Below, piece by piece: positions 50,090 through 63,009 of a DNA stretch of 64,000 bases. The stretch is from Amblyomma americanum (lineage: Eukaryota > Arthropoda > Arachnida > Ixodida > Ixodidae): positions 1-64,000 of the forward strand of contig NW_027526648.1 of assembly GCF_052857255.1 (NCBI RefSeq), in the 5' to 3' direction. The first letter of the stretch is position 1. Each line of letters starts with the position of its first letter. Position numbers and translations under genes: made by a program. Below the pieces are notes generated by a model, which was not told the DNA's origin, made no database searches, and was given only the letters and a program-made list of their open reading frames with translations.

Positions 50090-53000
50090 TCTCTCGTCTA
50101 CTCTTCGACGACTTGTAAAATTGGTGCTCGTGAATCTTGCTAGTTTCGATCTAAAACGATGAATCCCGTTGTTTTGAGCCGGAATACAAGTTTTCGCGCA
50201 GTTCTGAGAGAAAACGTTTACACCTTTCTCTCGTCCACTATTCAACGACTTGTAAATTCGATGCTCGTGAATCTTGCTGGTTTCGATCTAAAACGATGTA
50301 TCTGTTGTTTTGAGCCGGAATACAAGTTTTCGCGCAGTTCTTAGAGAAAAAGTTTACACCTTTCTCTCGTCTACTCTTCGACGACTTATAATATCGATGC
50401 TCGTGAATCTTGCTAGTTTCGATCTAAAACGATGTACCCCGTTGTTTTGAGCCGGAATACAAGTTTTCGTGCAGTTCTGAGAGAAAAAGTTTACACCTTT
50501 TTCTCGTCTACTCTTCGACGACTTGTAAAATCGATGCTCGTGAATCTTGCTAGTTTCGACCTAAAACGATGTATCCCATTGTTTTGAGCCGAAATACAAG
50601 TTTTCGCGCAGTTCTGAGAGAAAAAGTTTACACCTTTCTCTCGAGTACTCTGACGACTTGTAAAATCGATGCTCGTGAATCTTGCTAGTTTCGATCTAAA
50701 ACGATGAATCCTGTTGTTTTGAGCCGGAATACAAGTTTTCGCGCCGTTCTGAGAGAGAAAGTTTACACCTTTCTCTCGACTACTATTCGACGACTTGTAA
50801 AATCGATGCTCGTGAATCTTGCTAGTTTCGATCTATATCGATGTATCCCGTTTTTTTGAGCCGGTATACAAGTTTTCGCGCAGTTCTGAGAGAAAACGTT
50901 TACACCTTTCTCTCGTGTACTCTTCGACGACGTGCAAAATCGATGCTCGTGAATCTTGCTGGTTTCGATCTAAAATGATGTATCCCGTTGTTTTGAGCCG
51001 GAATACAAGTTTTCGCGCAGTTCTGAGAGAAAAAGGTAACACCTTTCTCTGGTCTACTCTTCGCCGACTTGTAATATCGATGCTCGTGAATCTTGCTAGT
51101 TTCGATCTAAAACGATGTAACCCGTTGTTCTGAGCCGGAAAACAAGTTTTCGCGCAGTTCTGAGAGAAAAATTTACACCTTTCTCTCGTCTACTCTTCGA
51201 CGACTTGTAAAATCAATGCTCGTATATCTTGCTAGTTTCGATTTACAACGATGTATATAGTTGTTTTGAGCTGGAATAGAAGTTTTCGCGCAGTTCTGAG
51301 AGAAAAAGTTTACACCTTTCTCTCGTCTACTCTTCGAGGACTTGTAAAATCGATGCTCGTGAATCTTGCTAGTTTCGATCTAAAACGATGTATCCCGTTG
51401 TTTTGAGCCAGAATACAAGTTTTCGCGCAGTTATGAGAGAAAAAGTTTACACCTTTCTCTCGTCTACTCTTCGAGGACTTGTAAAATCGATGCCCATGAA
51501 TCTTGCTAGTTTCGATCTAAAACGATGTATCCCGTTTTTTTGAGCTGGAATACAAGTTTTCGCGCAGTTCTGAGAGAAAAAGTTTACACCTTTCTCTTGT
51601 CTACTCTTCGACGACTTGTAAAATTGGTGCTCGTGAATCTTGCTAGTTTCGATCTAAAACGATGAATCCCGTTGTTTTGAGCCGGAATACAAGTTTTCGC
51701 GCAGTTCTGAGAGAAAAAGTTTACACCTTTCTCTCGTCCACTATTCGACGACTTGTAAATTCGATGCTCGTGAATCTTGCTGGTTTCGATCTAAAACGAT
51801 GTATCCCGTTGTTTTGAGCCAGAATACAAGTTTTCGCGCAGTTCTTAGAGAAAAAGTTTACACCTTTCTCTCGTCTACTCTTCGACGACTTGTAAAATCG
51901 ATGCTCGTGAATCTTGCTAGTTTCGATCTAAAACGATGTATCCCGTTTTTTTGAGCCGGTATACAAGTTTTCGCGCAGTTCTGAGAGAAAACATTTACAC
52001 CTTTCTCTCGTGTACTCTTCGACGACGTGTAAAATCGATGCTCGTGAATCTTGCTAGTTTCGATCTAAAACGATGTATCCCGTTGTTTTGAGCCGCAATA
52101 CAAGTTTTCGCGCAGTTCTGAGAGAAAAAGTTAACACCTTTCTCTTGTCTACTCTTCAACGACTTGTAATATCGATGCTCGTGAATCTTGCTAGTTTCGA
52201 TCTAAAACGATGTATCCTGTTGTTTTGAGCTGAAATAGAAGTTTTCGCGTAGTTCTGAGAGAAAAAGTTTACACCTTTCTCTCGTCTACTCTTCGAGGAC
52301 TTGTAAAATCGATGCTCGTGAATCTTGCTAGTTTCGATCTAAAACGATGTATCCCGTTGTTTTGAGCCAGAATACAAGTTTTCGCGCAGTTATGAGAGAA
52401 AAAGTTTACACCTTTCTCTCGTCTACTCTTTGAGGACTTGTAAAATCGATGCTCGTGAATCTTGCTAGTTTCGATCTAAAACGATGAATCCCGTTGTTTT
52501 GTGCCGGAATACAAGTTTTCGCACAGTTCTGAGAGAGAAAGTTTACACCTTTCTCTCGACTACTATTCGACGACTTGTGAAATCGATGCTCGTGAATCTT
52601 GCTAGTTTCGACCTAAAACGATGTATCTGGTTGTTTTGAGATGGAATACAAGTTTTCGCGCAGATCTGAGAGAAAAAGTTTACCCCTTTCTCTCGTCTAC
52701 TCTTCGACGACTTGTAAAATTGGTGCTCGTGAATCTTGCTAGTTTCGATCTAAAACGATGAATCCCGTTGTTTTGAGCCGGAATACAAGTTTTCGTGTAG
52801 TTCTGAGAGAAAAAGTTTGCGCCTTTTTCTCGTCTACTCTTCGACGACTTGTAAAATCGATGCTCGTGAATCTTGCTAGTTTCGACCTAAAACGATGTAT
52901 CCCGTTGTTTTGAGCCGGAATACAAGTTTTCGCGCAGTTCTGAGAGAAAAAGTTTACACCTTTCTCTCGAGTAGTCTGACGACTTGTAAAATCGATGCTC

Positions 53001-53097
53001 GTGAATCTTGCTAGTTTCGATCTAAAACGATGTATCCCGTTGTTTTGAGCCAGAATACAAGTTTTCGCGCAGTTATGAGAGAAAAAGTTTACACCTT
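50090..53097. repeat. 22-mer HOR, 3,008 bp, copy 1
   Basis: Offset 3,008 (22 x 137 minus 6) to the next copy holds throughout. Private markers include CACTATTCAACG, GTATCTGTTG, CTTATAATATCG, CCCATTGTTTTG, GATCTATATCG, AAAATGATGTATC, AAAAAGGTAACACC, CTCTGGTCTACTCTTCGCCG, GTATATAGTTG, AACATTTACAC and GAGCCGCAATAC. Many are absent from the blocks to the left, so this is a separate lineage of the same monomer. The left edge is where the GAGATGG/CAGATC monomer ends. Confidence 0.88.
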
Positions 53098-56000
53098 TCT
53101 CTCGTCTACTCTTCGACGACTTGTAAAATTGGTGCTCGTGAATCTTGCTAGTTTCGATCTAAAACGATGAATCCCGTTGTTTTGAGCCGGAATACAAGTT
53201 TTCGCGCAGTTCTGAGAGAAAACGTTTACACCTTTCTCTCGTCCACTATTCAACGACTTGTAAATTCGATGCTCGTGAATCTTGCTGGTTTCGATCTAAA
53301 ACGATGTATCTGTTGTTTTGAGCCGGAATACAAGTTTTCGCGCAGTTCTTAGAGAAAAAGTTTACACCTTTCTCTCGTCTACTCTTCGACGACTTATAAT
53401 ATCGATGCTCGTGAATCTTGCTAGTTTCGATCTAAAACGATGTACCCCGTTGTTTTGAGCCGGAATACAAGTTTTCGTGCAGTTCTGAGAGAAAAAGTTT
53501 ACACCTTTTTCTCGTCTACTCTTCGACGACTTGTAAAATCGATGCTCGTGAATCTTGCTAGTTTCGACCTAAAACGATGTATCCCATTGTTTTGAGCCGA
53601 AATACAAGTTTTCGCGCAGTTCTGAGAGAAAAAGTTTACACCTTTCTCTCGAGTACTCTGACGACTTGTAAAATCGATGCTCGTGAATCTTGCTAGTTTC
53701 GATCTAAAACGATGAATCCTGTTGTTTTGAGCCGGAATACAAGTTTTCGCGCCGTTCTGAGAGAGAAAGTTTACACCTTTCTCTCGACTACTATTCGACG
53801 ACTTGTAAAATCGATGCTCGTGAATCTTGCTAGTTTCGATCTATATCGATGTATCCCGTTTTTTTGAGCCGGTATACAAGTTTTCGCGCAGTTCTGAGAG
53901 AAAACGTTTACACCTTTCTCTCGTGTACTCTTCGACGACGTGCAAAATCGATGCGCGTGAATCTTGCTGGTTTCGATCTAAAATGATGTATCCCGTTGTT
54001 TTGAGCCGGAATACAAGTTTTCGCGCAGTTCTGAGAGAAAAAGGTAACACCTTTCTCTGGTCTACTCTTCGCCGACTTGTAATATCGATGCTCGTGAATC
54101 TTGCTAGTTTCGATCTAAAACGATGTAACCCGTTGTTCTGAGCCGGAAAACAAGTTTTCGCGCAGTTCTGAGAGAAAAATTTACACCTTTCTCTCGTCTA
54201 CTCTTCGACGACTTGTAAAATCAATGCTCGTATATCTTGCTAGTTTCGATTTACAACGATGTATATAGTTGTTTTGAGCTGGAATAGAAGTTTTCGCGCA
54301 GTTCTGAGAGAAAAAGTTTACACCTTTCTCTCGTCTACTCTTCGAGGACTTGTAAAATCGATGCTCGTGAATCTTGCTAGTTTCGATCTAAAACGATGTA
54401 TCCCGTTGTTTTGAGCCAGAATACAAGTTTTCGCGCAGTTATGAGAGAAAAAGTTTACACCTTTCTCTCGTCTACTCTTCGAGGACTTGTAAAATCGATG
54501 CCCATGAATCTTGCTAGTTTCGATCTAAAACGATGTATCCCGTTTTTTTGAGCTGGAATACAAGTTTTCGCGCAGTTCTGAGAGAAAAAGTTTACACCTT
54601 TCTCTTGTCTACTCTTCGACGACTTGTAAAATTGGTGCTCGTGAATCTTGCTAGTTTCGATCTAAAACGATGAATCCCGTTGTTTTGAGCCGGAATACAA
54701 GTTTTCGCGCAGTTCTGAGAGAAAAAGTTTACACCTTTCTCTCGTCCACTATTCGACGACTTGTAAATTCGATGCTCGTGAATCTTGCTGGTTTCGATCT
54801 AAAACGATGTATCCCGTTGTTTTGAGCCAGAATACAAGTTTTCGCGCAGTTCTTAGAGAAAAAGTTTACACCTTTCTCTCGTCTACTCTTCGACGACTTG
54901 TAAAATCGATGCTCGTGAATCTTGCTAGTTTCGATCTAAAACGATGTATCCCGTTTTTTTGAGCCGGTGTACAAGTTTTCGCGCAGTTCTGAGAGAAAAC
55001 ATTTACACCTTTCTCTCGTGTACTCTTCGACGACGTGTAAAATCGATGCTCGTGAATCTTGCTAGTTTCGATCTAAAACGATGTATCCCGTTGTTTTGAG
55101 CCGCAATACAAGTTTTCGCGCAGTTCTGAGAGAAAAAGTTAACACCTTTCTCTCGTCTACTCTTCAACGACTTGTAATATCGATGCTCGTGAATCTTGCT
55201 AGTTTCGATCTAAAACGATGTATCCTGTTGTTTTGAGCTGAAATAGAAGTTTTCGCGTAGTTCTGAGAGAAAAAGTTTACACCTTTCTCTCGTCTACTCT
55301 TCGAGGACTTGTAAAATCGATGCTCGTGAATCTTGCTAGTTTCGATCTAAAACGATGTATCCCGTTGTTTTGAGCCAGAATACAAGTTTTCGCGCAGTTA
55401 TGAGAGAAAAAGTTTACACCTTTCTCTCGTCTACTCTTTGAGGACTTGTAAAATCGATGCTCGTGAATCTTGCTAGTTTCGATCTAAAACGATGAATCCC
55501 GTTGTTTTGTGCCGGAATACAAGTTTTCGCACAGTTCTGAGAGAGAAAGTTTACACCTTTCTCTCGACTACTATTCGACGACTTGTGAAATCGATGCTCG
55601 TGAATCTTGCTAGTTTCGACCTAAAACGATGTATCTGGTTGTTTTGAGATGGAATACAAGTTTTCGCGCAGATCTGAGAGAAAAAGTTTACCCCTTTCTC
55701 TCGTCTACTCTTCGACGACTTGTAAAATTGGTGCTCGTGAATCTTGCTAGTTTCGATCTAAAACGATGAATCCCGTTGTTTTGAGCCGGAATACAAGTTT
55801 TCGTGTAGTTCTGAGAGAAAAAGTTTGCGCCTTTTTCTCGTCTACTCTTCGACGACTTGTAAAATCGATGCTCGTGAATCTTGCTAGTTTCGACCTAAAA
55901 CGATGTATCCCGTTGTTTTGAGCCGGAATACAAGTTTTCGCGCAGTTCTGAGAGAAAAAGTTTACACCTTTCTCTCGAGTAGTCTGACGACTTGTAAAAT

Positions 56001-56105
56001 CGATGCTCGTGAATCTTGCTAGTTTCGATCTAAAACGATGTATCCCGTTGTTTTGAGCCAGAATACAAGTTTTCGCGCAGTTATGAGAGAAAAAGTTTAC
56101 ACATT
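53098..56105. repeat. 22-mer HOR, 3,008 bp, copy 2
   Basis: I noticed three substitutions against copy 1: GATGCGCGTG near 53,952 for GATGCTCGTG; GAGCCGGTGTAC (base 54,969) for GAGCCGGTATAC; CTCTCGTCTACTCTTCAACG near 55,150 for CTCTTGTCTACTCTTCAACG. That is roughly 0.1% difference by eye, so the duplication is very young. After about 56,105 (ACATTTCTCTCG) the order switches to a new mosaic, so no third copy follows. Confidence 0.88.
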
Positions 56106-59100
56106 TCTCTCGTCTACTCTTTGAGGACTTGTAAAATCGATGCTCGTGAATCTTGCTAGTTTCGATCTAAAACGATGAATCCCGTTGTTTTGTGCCGGAA
56201 TACAAGTTTTCGCGCAGTTCTGAGAGAAAAATTTACACCTTTCTCTCGTCTACTCTTCGACGACTTGTAAAATCAATGCTCGTATATCTTGCTAGTTTCG
56301 ATTTACAACGATGTATATAGTTGTTTTGAGCTGGAATAGAAGTTTTCGCGCAGTTCTGAGAGAAAAAGTTTACACCTTTCTCTCGTCTACTCTTCAACGA
56401 CTTGTAATATCGATGCTCGTGAATCTTGCTAGTTTCGATCTAAAACGATGTACCCCGTCGTTTTGAGCCGGAATACAAGTTTTCGTGTAGTTCTGAGAGA
56501 AAAAGTTTACGCCTTTTTCTCGTCTACTCTTCGACGACTTGTAAAATCGATGCTCGTGAATCTTGCTAGTTTCGACCTAAAACGATGTATCCCGTTGTTT
56601 TGAGCCGGAATACAAGTTTTCGCGCAGTTCTGAGAGAAAAAGTTTACACCTTTCTCTCGAGTAGTCTGACGACTTGTAAAATCGATGCTCGTGAATCTTG
56701 CTAGTTTCGATCTAAAAAGATTTATCCCGTTGTTTTGAGCCGGAATACAAGCTTTCGCGCAGTTCTGAGAGAAAAAGTTTACACCTTTCTCTCGTGTACT
56801 CTTCGAAGACATGTAAAATCGATGCCCATGAATCTTGCTAGTTTCAATCTAAAACGATGTATCTGGTTGTTTTGAGCCGGAATACAAGTTTTCGCGCAGT
56901 TCTGAGAGAAAACGTTTACACCTTTCTCTCGTCTACTCTTCGAGGACTTGTAAAATCGATGCTCCTGAATCTTGCTAGTTTCTATCTAAAACGATGAATC
57001 CTGTTGTTTTGAGCCGGAATACATGTTTTCGCGCCGTTCTGAGAGAGAAAGTTTACACCTTTCTCTCGACTACTATTCGACGACTTGTAAAATCGATGCT
57101 CGTGAATCTTGCTAGTTTCGATCTAAAACGATGTATTCCGTTGTTTTGAGCCGGAATACAAGTTTTCGCGCAGTTCTTAGAGAAAAAGTTTACACCTTTC
57201 TCTCGTCTACTCTTCGACGACTTGTAAAATCGATGCCCATGAATCTTGCTAGTTTCGATCTAAAACGATGTATCCCGTTGTTTTGAGCCGCAATACAAGT
57301 TTTCGCGCAGTTCTGAGAGAAAAAGTTAACACCTTTCTCTCGTCTACTCTTCAACGACTTGTAATATCGATGCTCGTGAATCTTGCTAGTTTCGATCTAA
57401 AACGATGTATCCTGTTGTTTTGAGCTGAAATAGAAGTTTTCGCGTAGTTCTGAGAGAAAAAGTTTACACCTTTCTCTCGTCTACTCTTCGAGGACTTGTA
57501 AAATCGATGCTCGTGAATCTTGCTAGTTTCGATCTAAAACGATGTATCCCGTTGTTTTGAGCCAGAATACAAGTTTTCGCGCAGTTATGAGAGAAAAAGT
57601 TTACACCTTTCTCTCGTCTACTCTTTGAGGACTTGTAAAATCGATGCTCGTGAATCTTGGTAGTTTCGATCTAAAACGATGAATCCCGTTGTTTTGTGCC
57701 GGAATACAAGTTTTCGCGCAGTTCTGAGAGAGAAAGTTTACACCTTTCTCTCGACTACTATTCGACGACTTGTGAAATCGATGCTCGTGAATCTTGCTAG
57801 TTTCGACCTAAAACGATGTATCTGGTTGTTTTGAGATGGAATACAAGTTTTCGCGCAGATCTGAGAGAAAAAGTTTACCCCTTTCTCTCGTCTACTCTTC
57901 GACGACTTGTAAAATTGGTGCTCGTGAATCTTGCTAGTTTCGATCTAAAACGATGAATCCCGTTGTTTTGAGCCGGAATACAAGTTTTCGCGCAGTTCTG
58001 AGAGAAAAAGTTTACACCTTTCTCTCGTCTACTCTTCAACGACTTGTAATATCGATGCTCGTGAATCTTGCTAGTTTTGATCTAAAACGATGTACCCCGT
58101 CGTTTTGAGCCGGAATACAAGTTTTCGTGTAGTTCTGAGAGAAAAAGTTTACGCCTTTTTCTCGTCTACTCTTCGACGACTTGTAAAATCGATGCTCGTG
58201 AATCTTGCTAGTTTCGACCTAAAACGATGTATCCCGTTGTTTTGAGCCGGAATACAAGTTTTCGCGCAGTTCTGAGAGAAAAAGTTTACACCTTTCTCTC
58301 GAGTAGTCTGACGACTTGTAAAATCGATGCTCGTGAATCTTGCTAGTTTCGATCTAAAACGATTTATCCCGTTGTTTTGAGCCGGAATACAAGCTTTCGC
58401 GCAGTTCTGAGAGAAAAAGTTTACACCTTTCTCTCGTGTACTCTTCGAAGACATGTAAAATCGATGCCCATGAATCTTGCTAGTTTCAATCTAAAACGAT
58501 GTATCTGGTTGTTTTGAGCCGGAATACAAGTTTTCGCGCAGTTCTGAGAGAAAACGTTTACACCTTTCTCTCGTCTACTCTTCGAGGACTTGTAAAATTG
58601 ATGCTCCTGAATCTTGCTAGTTTCTATCTAAAACGATGAATCCTGTTGTTTTGAGCCGGAATACATGTTTTCGCGCCGTTCTGAGAGAGAAAGTTTACAC
58701 CTTTCTCTCGACTACTATTCGACGACTTGTAAAATCGATGCTCGTGAATCTTGCTAGTTTCGATCTAAAACGATGTATTCCGTTGTTTTGAGCCGGAATA
58801 CAAGTTTTCGCGCAGTTCTTAGAGAAAAAGTTTACACCTTTCTCTCGTCTACTCTTCGACGACTTGTAAAATCGATGCTCGTGAATCTTGCTAGTTTCGA
58901 TCTAAAACGATGTATCCCGTTGTTTTGAGCCGGAATACAAGCTTTCGCGCAGTTCTGAGAGAAAAAGTTTACACCTTTCTCTCGTGTACTCTTCGAAGAC
59001 ATGTAAAATCGATGCCCATGAATCTTGCTAGTTTCGATCTAAAACGATGTATCTGGTTGTTTTGAGCCGGAATACAAGTTTTCGCGCAGTTCTGAGAGAA

Positions 59101-59999
59101 AAAGTTTACACCTTTCTCTCGTCTACTCTTCGAGGACTTGTAAAATCAATGCTCGCATATCTTGCTAGTTTCGATCTAAAACGATGTATCTGGTTGTTTT
59201 GAGCCGGAATACAAGTTTTCGCGCAGTTCTGAGAGAAAACGTTTACACCTTTCTCTCGTCTACTCTTCGAGGACTTGTAAAATCGATGCTCCTGAATCTT
59301 GCTAGTTTCGATCTAAAACGATGAATCCTGTTGTTTTGAGCCGGAATACAAGTTTTCGCGCCGTTCTGAGAGAGAAAGTTTACACCTTTCTCTCGACTAC
59401 TATTCGACGACTTGTAAAATCGATGCTCGTGAATCTTGCTAGTTTCGATCTAAAACGATGTATTCCGTTGTTTTGAGCCGGAATACAAGTTTTCGCGCAG
59501 TTCTTAGAGAAAAAGTTTACACCTTTCTCTCGTCTACTCTTCGACGACTTGTAAAATCGATGCTCGTGAATCTTGCTAGTTTCGATCTAAAACGATGTAT
59601 CCCGTTGTTTTGAGCCGGAATACAAGCTTTCGCGCAGTTCTGAGAGAAAAAGTTTACACCTTTCTCTCGTGTACTCTTCGAAGACATGTAAAATCGATGC
59701 CCATGAATCTTGCTAGTTTCGATCTAAAACGATGTATCTGGTTGTTTTGAGCCGGAATACAAGTTTTCGCGCAGTTCTGAGAGAAAAAGTTTACACCTTT
59801 CTCTCGTCTACTCTTCGAGGACTTGTAAAATCGATGCTCCTGAATCTTGCTAGTTTCGATCTAAAACGATGAATCCTGTTGTTTTGAGCCGGAATACAAG
59901 TTTTCGCGCCGTTCTGAGAGAGAAAGTTTACACCTTTCTCTCGACTACTATTCGACGACTTGTAAAATCGATGCTCGTGAATCTTGCTAGTTTCGATCT
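56106..59999. repeat. Mosaic block with 1,642-bp and 685-bp repeats
   Basis: About 56,340-57,236 recurs at 57,982-58,878 (offset 1,642): CAACGAC with TAATATCG, GTACCCCGTCG, CGTGTAGTTC, CGAGTAGTCTGACG, ACAAGCTTTCGCGC, GAAGACATGTAAAATC, TTTCTATC. Between them, 57,285-57,981 copies the GAGCCGCAATAC to TTGGTGCTCG part of the 22-mer (also at 55,098). Pentamer steps of 685 bp follow, with GAAGACATG at 58,995 and 59,680. The block is a join between 22-mer and 11-mer lineages. No gene is present. Confidence 0.78.
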
Positions 60000-61504
60000 A
60001 AAACGATGAATCCCGTTGTTTTGAGCCGGTATACAAGTTTTCGCGCAGTTCTGAGAGAAAACGTTTACACCTTTCTCTCGTGTACTCTTCGACGACGTGC
60101 AAAATCGATGCTCGTGAATCTTGCTGGTTTTGATCTAAAACGATGTATCCCGTTGTTTTGAGCCGGAATACAAGTTTTCGCGCAGTTCTGAGCGAAAAAG
60201 TTAACACCTTTCTCTCGTCTACTCTTCGACGACTTGTAATATCGATGCTCGTGAATCTTGCTAGTTTCGATCTAAAACGATGTAACCCGTTGTTCTGAGC
60301 CGGAATACAAGTTTTGGCGCAGTTCTGAGAGAAAACGTTTACACCTTTCTCTCGTCTACTCTTCGACGACTTGTAAAATCAATGCTCGTATATCTTGCTA
60401 GTTTCGATCTAAAACGATGTATCCCGTTGTTTTGAGCCGGAATACAAGTTTTCGCGCAGTTCTGAGAGAAAAAGTTTACACCTTTCTCTTGTCTACTCTT
60501 CGAAGACTTGTAAAATCGATGCCCGTGAATCTTGCTAGTTTCGATCCAAAACGATGTATCCAGTTGTTTTGAGCCGGAATACAAGTTTTCGCGCAGTTCT
60601 GAGAGAAAACGTTTACACCTTTCTCTCGTCTACTCTTCGAAGACTTATAAAATCGATGCCCATGAATCTTGCTAGTTTCGATCTAAAACGATGAATCCCG
60701 TTGTTTTGAGCCGGAATACAAGTTTTCGCGCAGTTCTGAGAGAAAAAGTTTACACCTTTCTCTCGTCTACTCTTCAACGACTTGTAATATCGATGCTCGT
60801 GAATCTTGCTAGTTTCGATCTAAAACGATGTACCCCGTCGTTTTGAGCCGGAATACAAGTTTTCGTGTAGTTCTGAGAGAAAAAGTTGACGCCTTTTTCT
60901 CGTCTACTCTTCGACGACTTGTAAAATCGATGCTCGTGAATCTTGCTAGTTTCGACCTAAAACGATGTATCCCGTTGTTTTGAGCCGGAATACAAGTTTT
61001 CGCGCAGTTCTGAGAGAAAAAGTTTACACCTTTCTCTCGAGTACTCTGACGACTTGTAAAATCGATGCTCGTGAATCTTGCTAGTTTCGATCTAAAACGA
61101 TTTATCCCGTTGTTTTGAGCCGGAATACAAGCTTTCGCGCAGTTCTGAGAGAAAAAGTTTACACCTTTCTCTCGTGTACTCTTCGAAGACATGTAAAATC
61201 GATGCCCATGAATCTTGCTAGTTTCGATCTAAAACGATGTATCTGGTTGTTTTGAGCCGGAATACAAGTTTTCGCGCAGTTCTGAGAGAAAACGTTTACA
61301 CCTTTCTCTCGTCTACTCTTCGAGGACTTGTAAAATCGATGCTCCTGAATCTTGCTAGTTTCGATCTAAAACGATGAATCCTGTTGTTTTGAGCCGGAAT
61401 ACAAGTTTTCGCGCCGTTCTGAGAGAGAAAGTTTACACCTTTCTCTCGACTACTATTCGACGACTTGTAAAATCGATGCTCGTGAATCTTGCTAGTTTCG
61501 ATCT
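60000..61504. repeat. 11-mer HOR, about 1,505 bp, copy 1
   Basis: Recurs at +1,505. Order: GAGCCGGTATAC; GACGTGCAAAATCG with GCTGGTTTTGATC; GAGCGAAAAAGTTAAC; TTTTGGCGCAG; CTTCGAAGAC with ATCCAAAACG; CTTATAAAATCG with GCCCATG; CAACGAC with TAATATCG and GTACCCCGTCG; CGTGTAGTTC; CGAGTACTCTGACG; ACAAGCTTTCG; CTCCTGAATC; CGCGCCGTTCTGAGAGAG. A private TTGACGCC near 60,887 replaces TTTACGCC and removes a stop codon on the minus strand, which produces the longest apparent reading frame in the window. Confidence 0.82.
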
Positions 61505-63009
61505 AAAACGATGAATCCCGTTGTTTTGAGCCGGTATACAAGTTTTCGCGCAGTTCTTAGAGAAAAAGTTTACACCTTTCTCTCGTCTACTCTTCGACGA
61601 CGTGCAAAATCGATGCTCGTGAATCTTGCTGGTTTTGATCTAAAACGATGTATCCCGTTGTTTTGAGCCGGAATACAAGTTTTCGCGCAGTTCTGAGCGA
61701 AAAAGTTAACACCTTTCTCTCGTCTACTCTTCGACGACTTGTAATATCGATGCTCGTGAATCTTGCTAGTTTCGATCTAAAACGATGTAACCCGTTGTTC
61801 TGAGCCGGAATACAAGTTTTGGCGCAGTTCTGAGAGAAAACGTTTACACCTTTCTCTCGTCTACTCTTCGACGACTTGTAAAATCAATGCTCGTATATCT
61901 TGCTAGTTTCGATCTAAAACGATGTATCCCGTTGTTTTGAGCCGGAATACAAGTTTTCGCGCAGTTCTGAGAGAAAAAGTTTACACCTTTCTCTTGTCTA
62001 CTCTTCGAAGACTTGTAAAATTGATGCCCGTGAATCTTGCTAGTTTCGATCCAAAACGATGTATCCAGTTGTTTTGAGCCGGAATACAAGTTTTCGCGCA
62101 GTTCTGAGAGAAAACGTTTACACCTTTCTCTCGTCTACTCTTCGAAGACTTATAAAATCGATGCCCATGAATCTTGCTAGTTTCGATCTAAAACGATGAA
62201 TCCCGTTGTTTTGAGCCGGAATACAAGTTTCGCGCAGTTCTGAGAGAAAAAGTTTACACCTTTCTCTCGTCTACTCTTCAACGACTTGTAATATCGATGC
62301 TCGTGAATCTTGCTAGTTTCGATCTAAAACGATGTACCCCGTCGTTTTGAGCCGGAATACAAGTTTTCGTGTAGTTCTGAGAGAAAAAGTTTACGCCTTT
62401 TTCTCGTCTACTCTTCGACGACTTGTAAAATCGATGCTCGTGAATCTTGCTAGTTTCGACCTAAAACGATGTATCCCGTTGTTTTGAGCCGGAATACAAG
62501 TTTTCGCGCAGTTCTGAGAGAAAAAGTTTACACCTTTCTCTCGAGTACTCTGACGACTTGTAAAATCGATGCTCGTGAATCTTGCTAGTTTCGATCTAAA
62601 ACGATTTATCCCGTTGTTTTGAGCCGGAATACAAGCTTTCGCGCAGTTCTGAGAGAAAAAGTTTACACCTTTCTCTCGTGTACTCTTCGAAGACATGTAA
62701 AATCGATGCCCATGAATCTTGCTAGTTTCGATCTAAAACGATGTATCTGGTTGTTTTGAGCCGGAATACAAGTTTTCGCGCAGTTCTGAGAGAAAACGTT
62801 TACACCTTTCTCTCGTCTACTCTTCGAGGACTTGTAAAATCGATGCTCCTGAATCTTGCTAGTTTCGATCTAAAAACGATGAATCCTGTTGTTTTGAGCC
62901 GGAATACAAGTTTTCGCGCCGTTCTGAGACAGAAAGTTTACACCTTTCTCTCGACTACTATTCGACGACTTGTAAAATCGATGCTCGTGAATCTTGCTAG
63001 TTTCGATCT
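61505..63009. repeat. 11-mer HOR, about 1,505 bp, copy 2
   Basis: Second tandem copy. Differences include CTTAGAGAAAAAG near 61,557, AAATTGATGCCCG near 62,018, a lost T in ACAAGTTTCGCGC near 62,225, an extra A in CTAAAAACGATG near 62,872 and CTGAGACAGAAAG near 62,925. The rate of private change is visibly higher than between the two 22-mers, so this duplication looks older. Confidence 0.8.

Noticed and set aside
60809..61192. Longest minus-strand reading frame (127 codons) and dozens of 61-104 codon frames on both strands
   Set aside because: All lie inside monomers. 137 is not divisible by three, so one monomer is read in all three frames in turn. The frames begin and end with chance stop-codon changes, have no stable start context or independent codon bias, and recur only because the DNA repeats. 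None is annotated as a gene.
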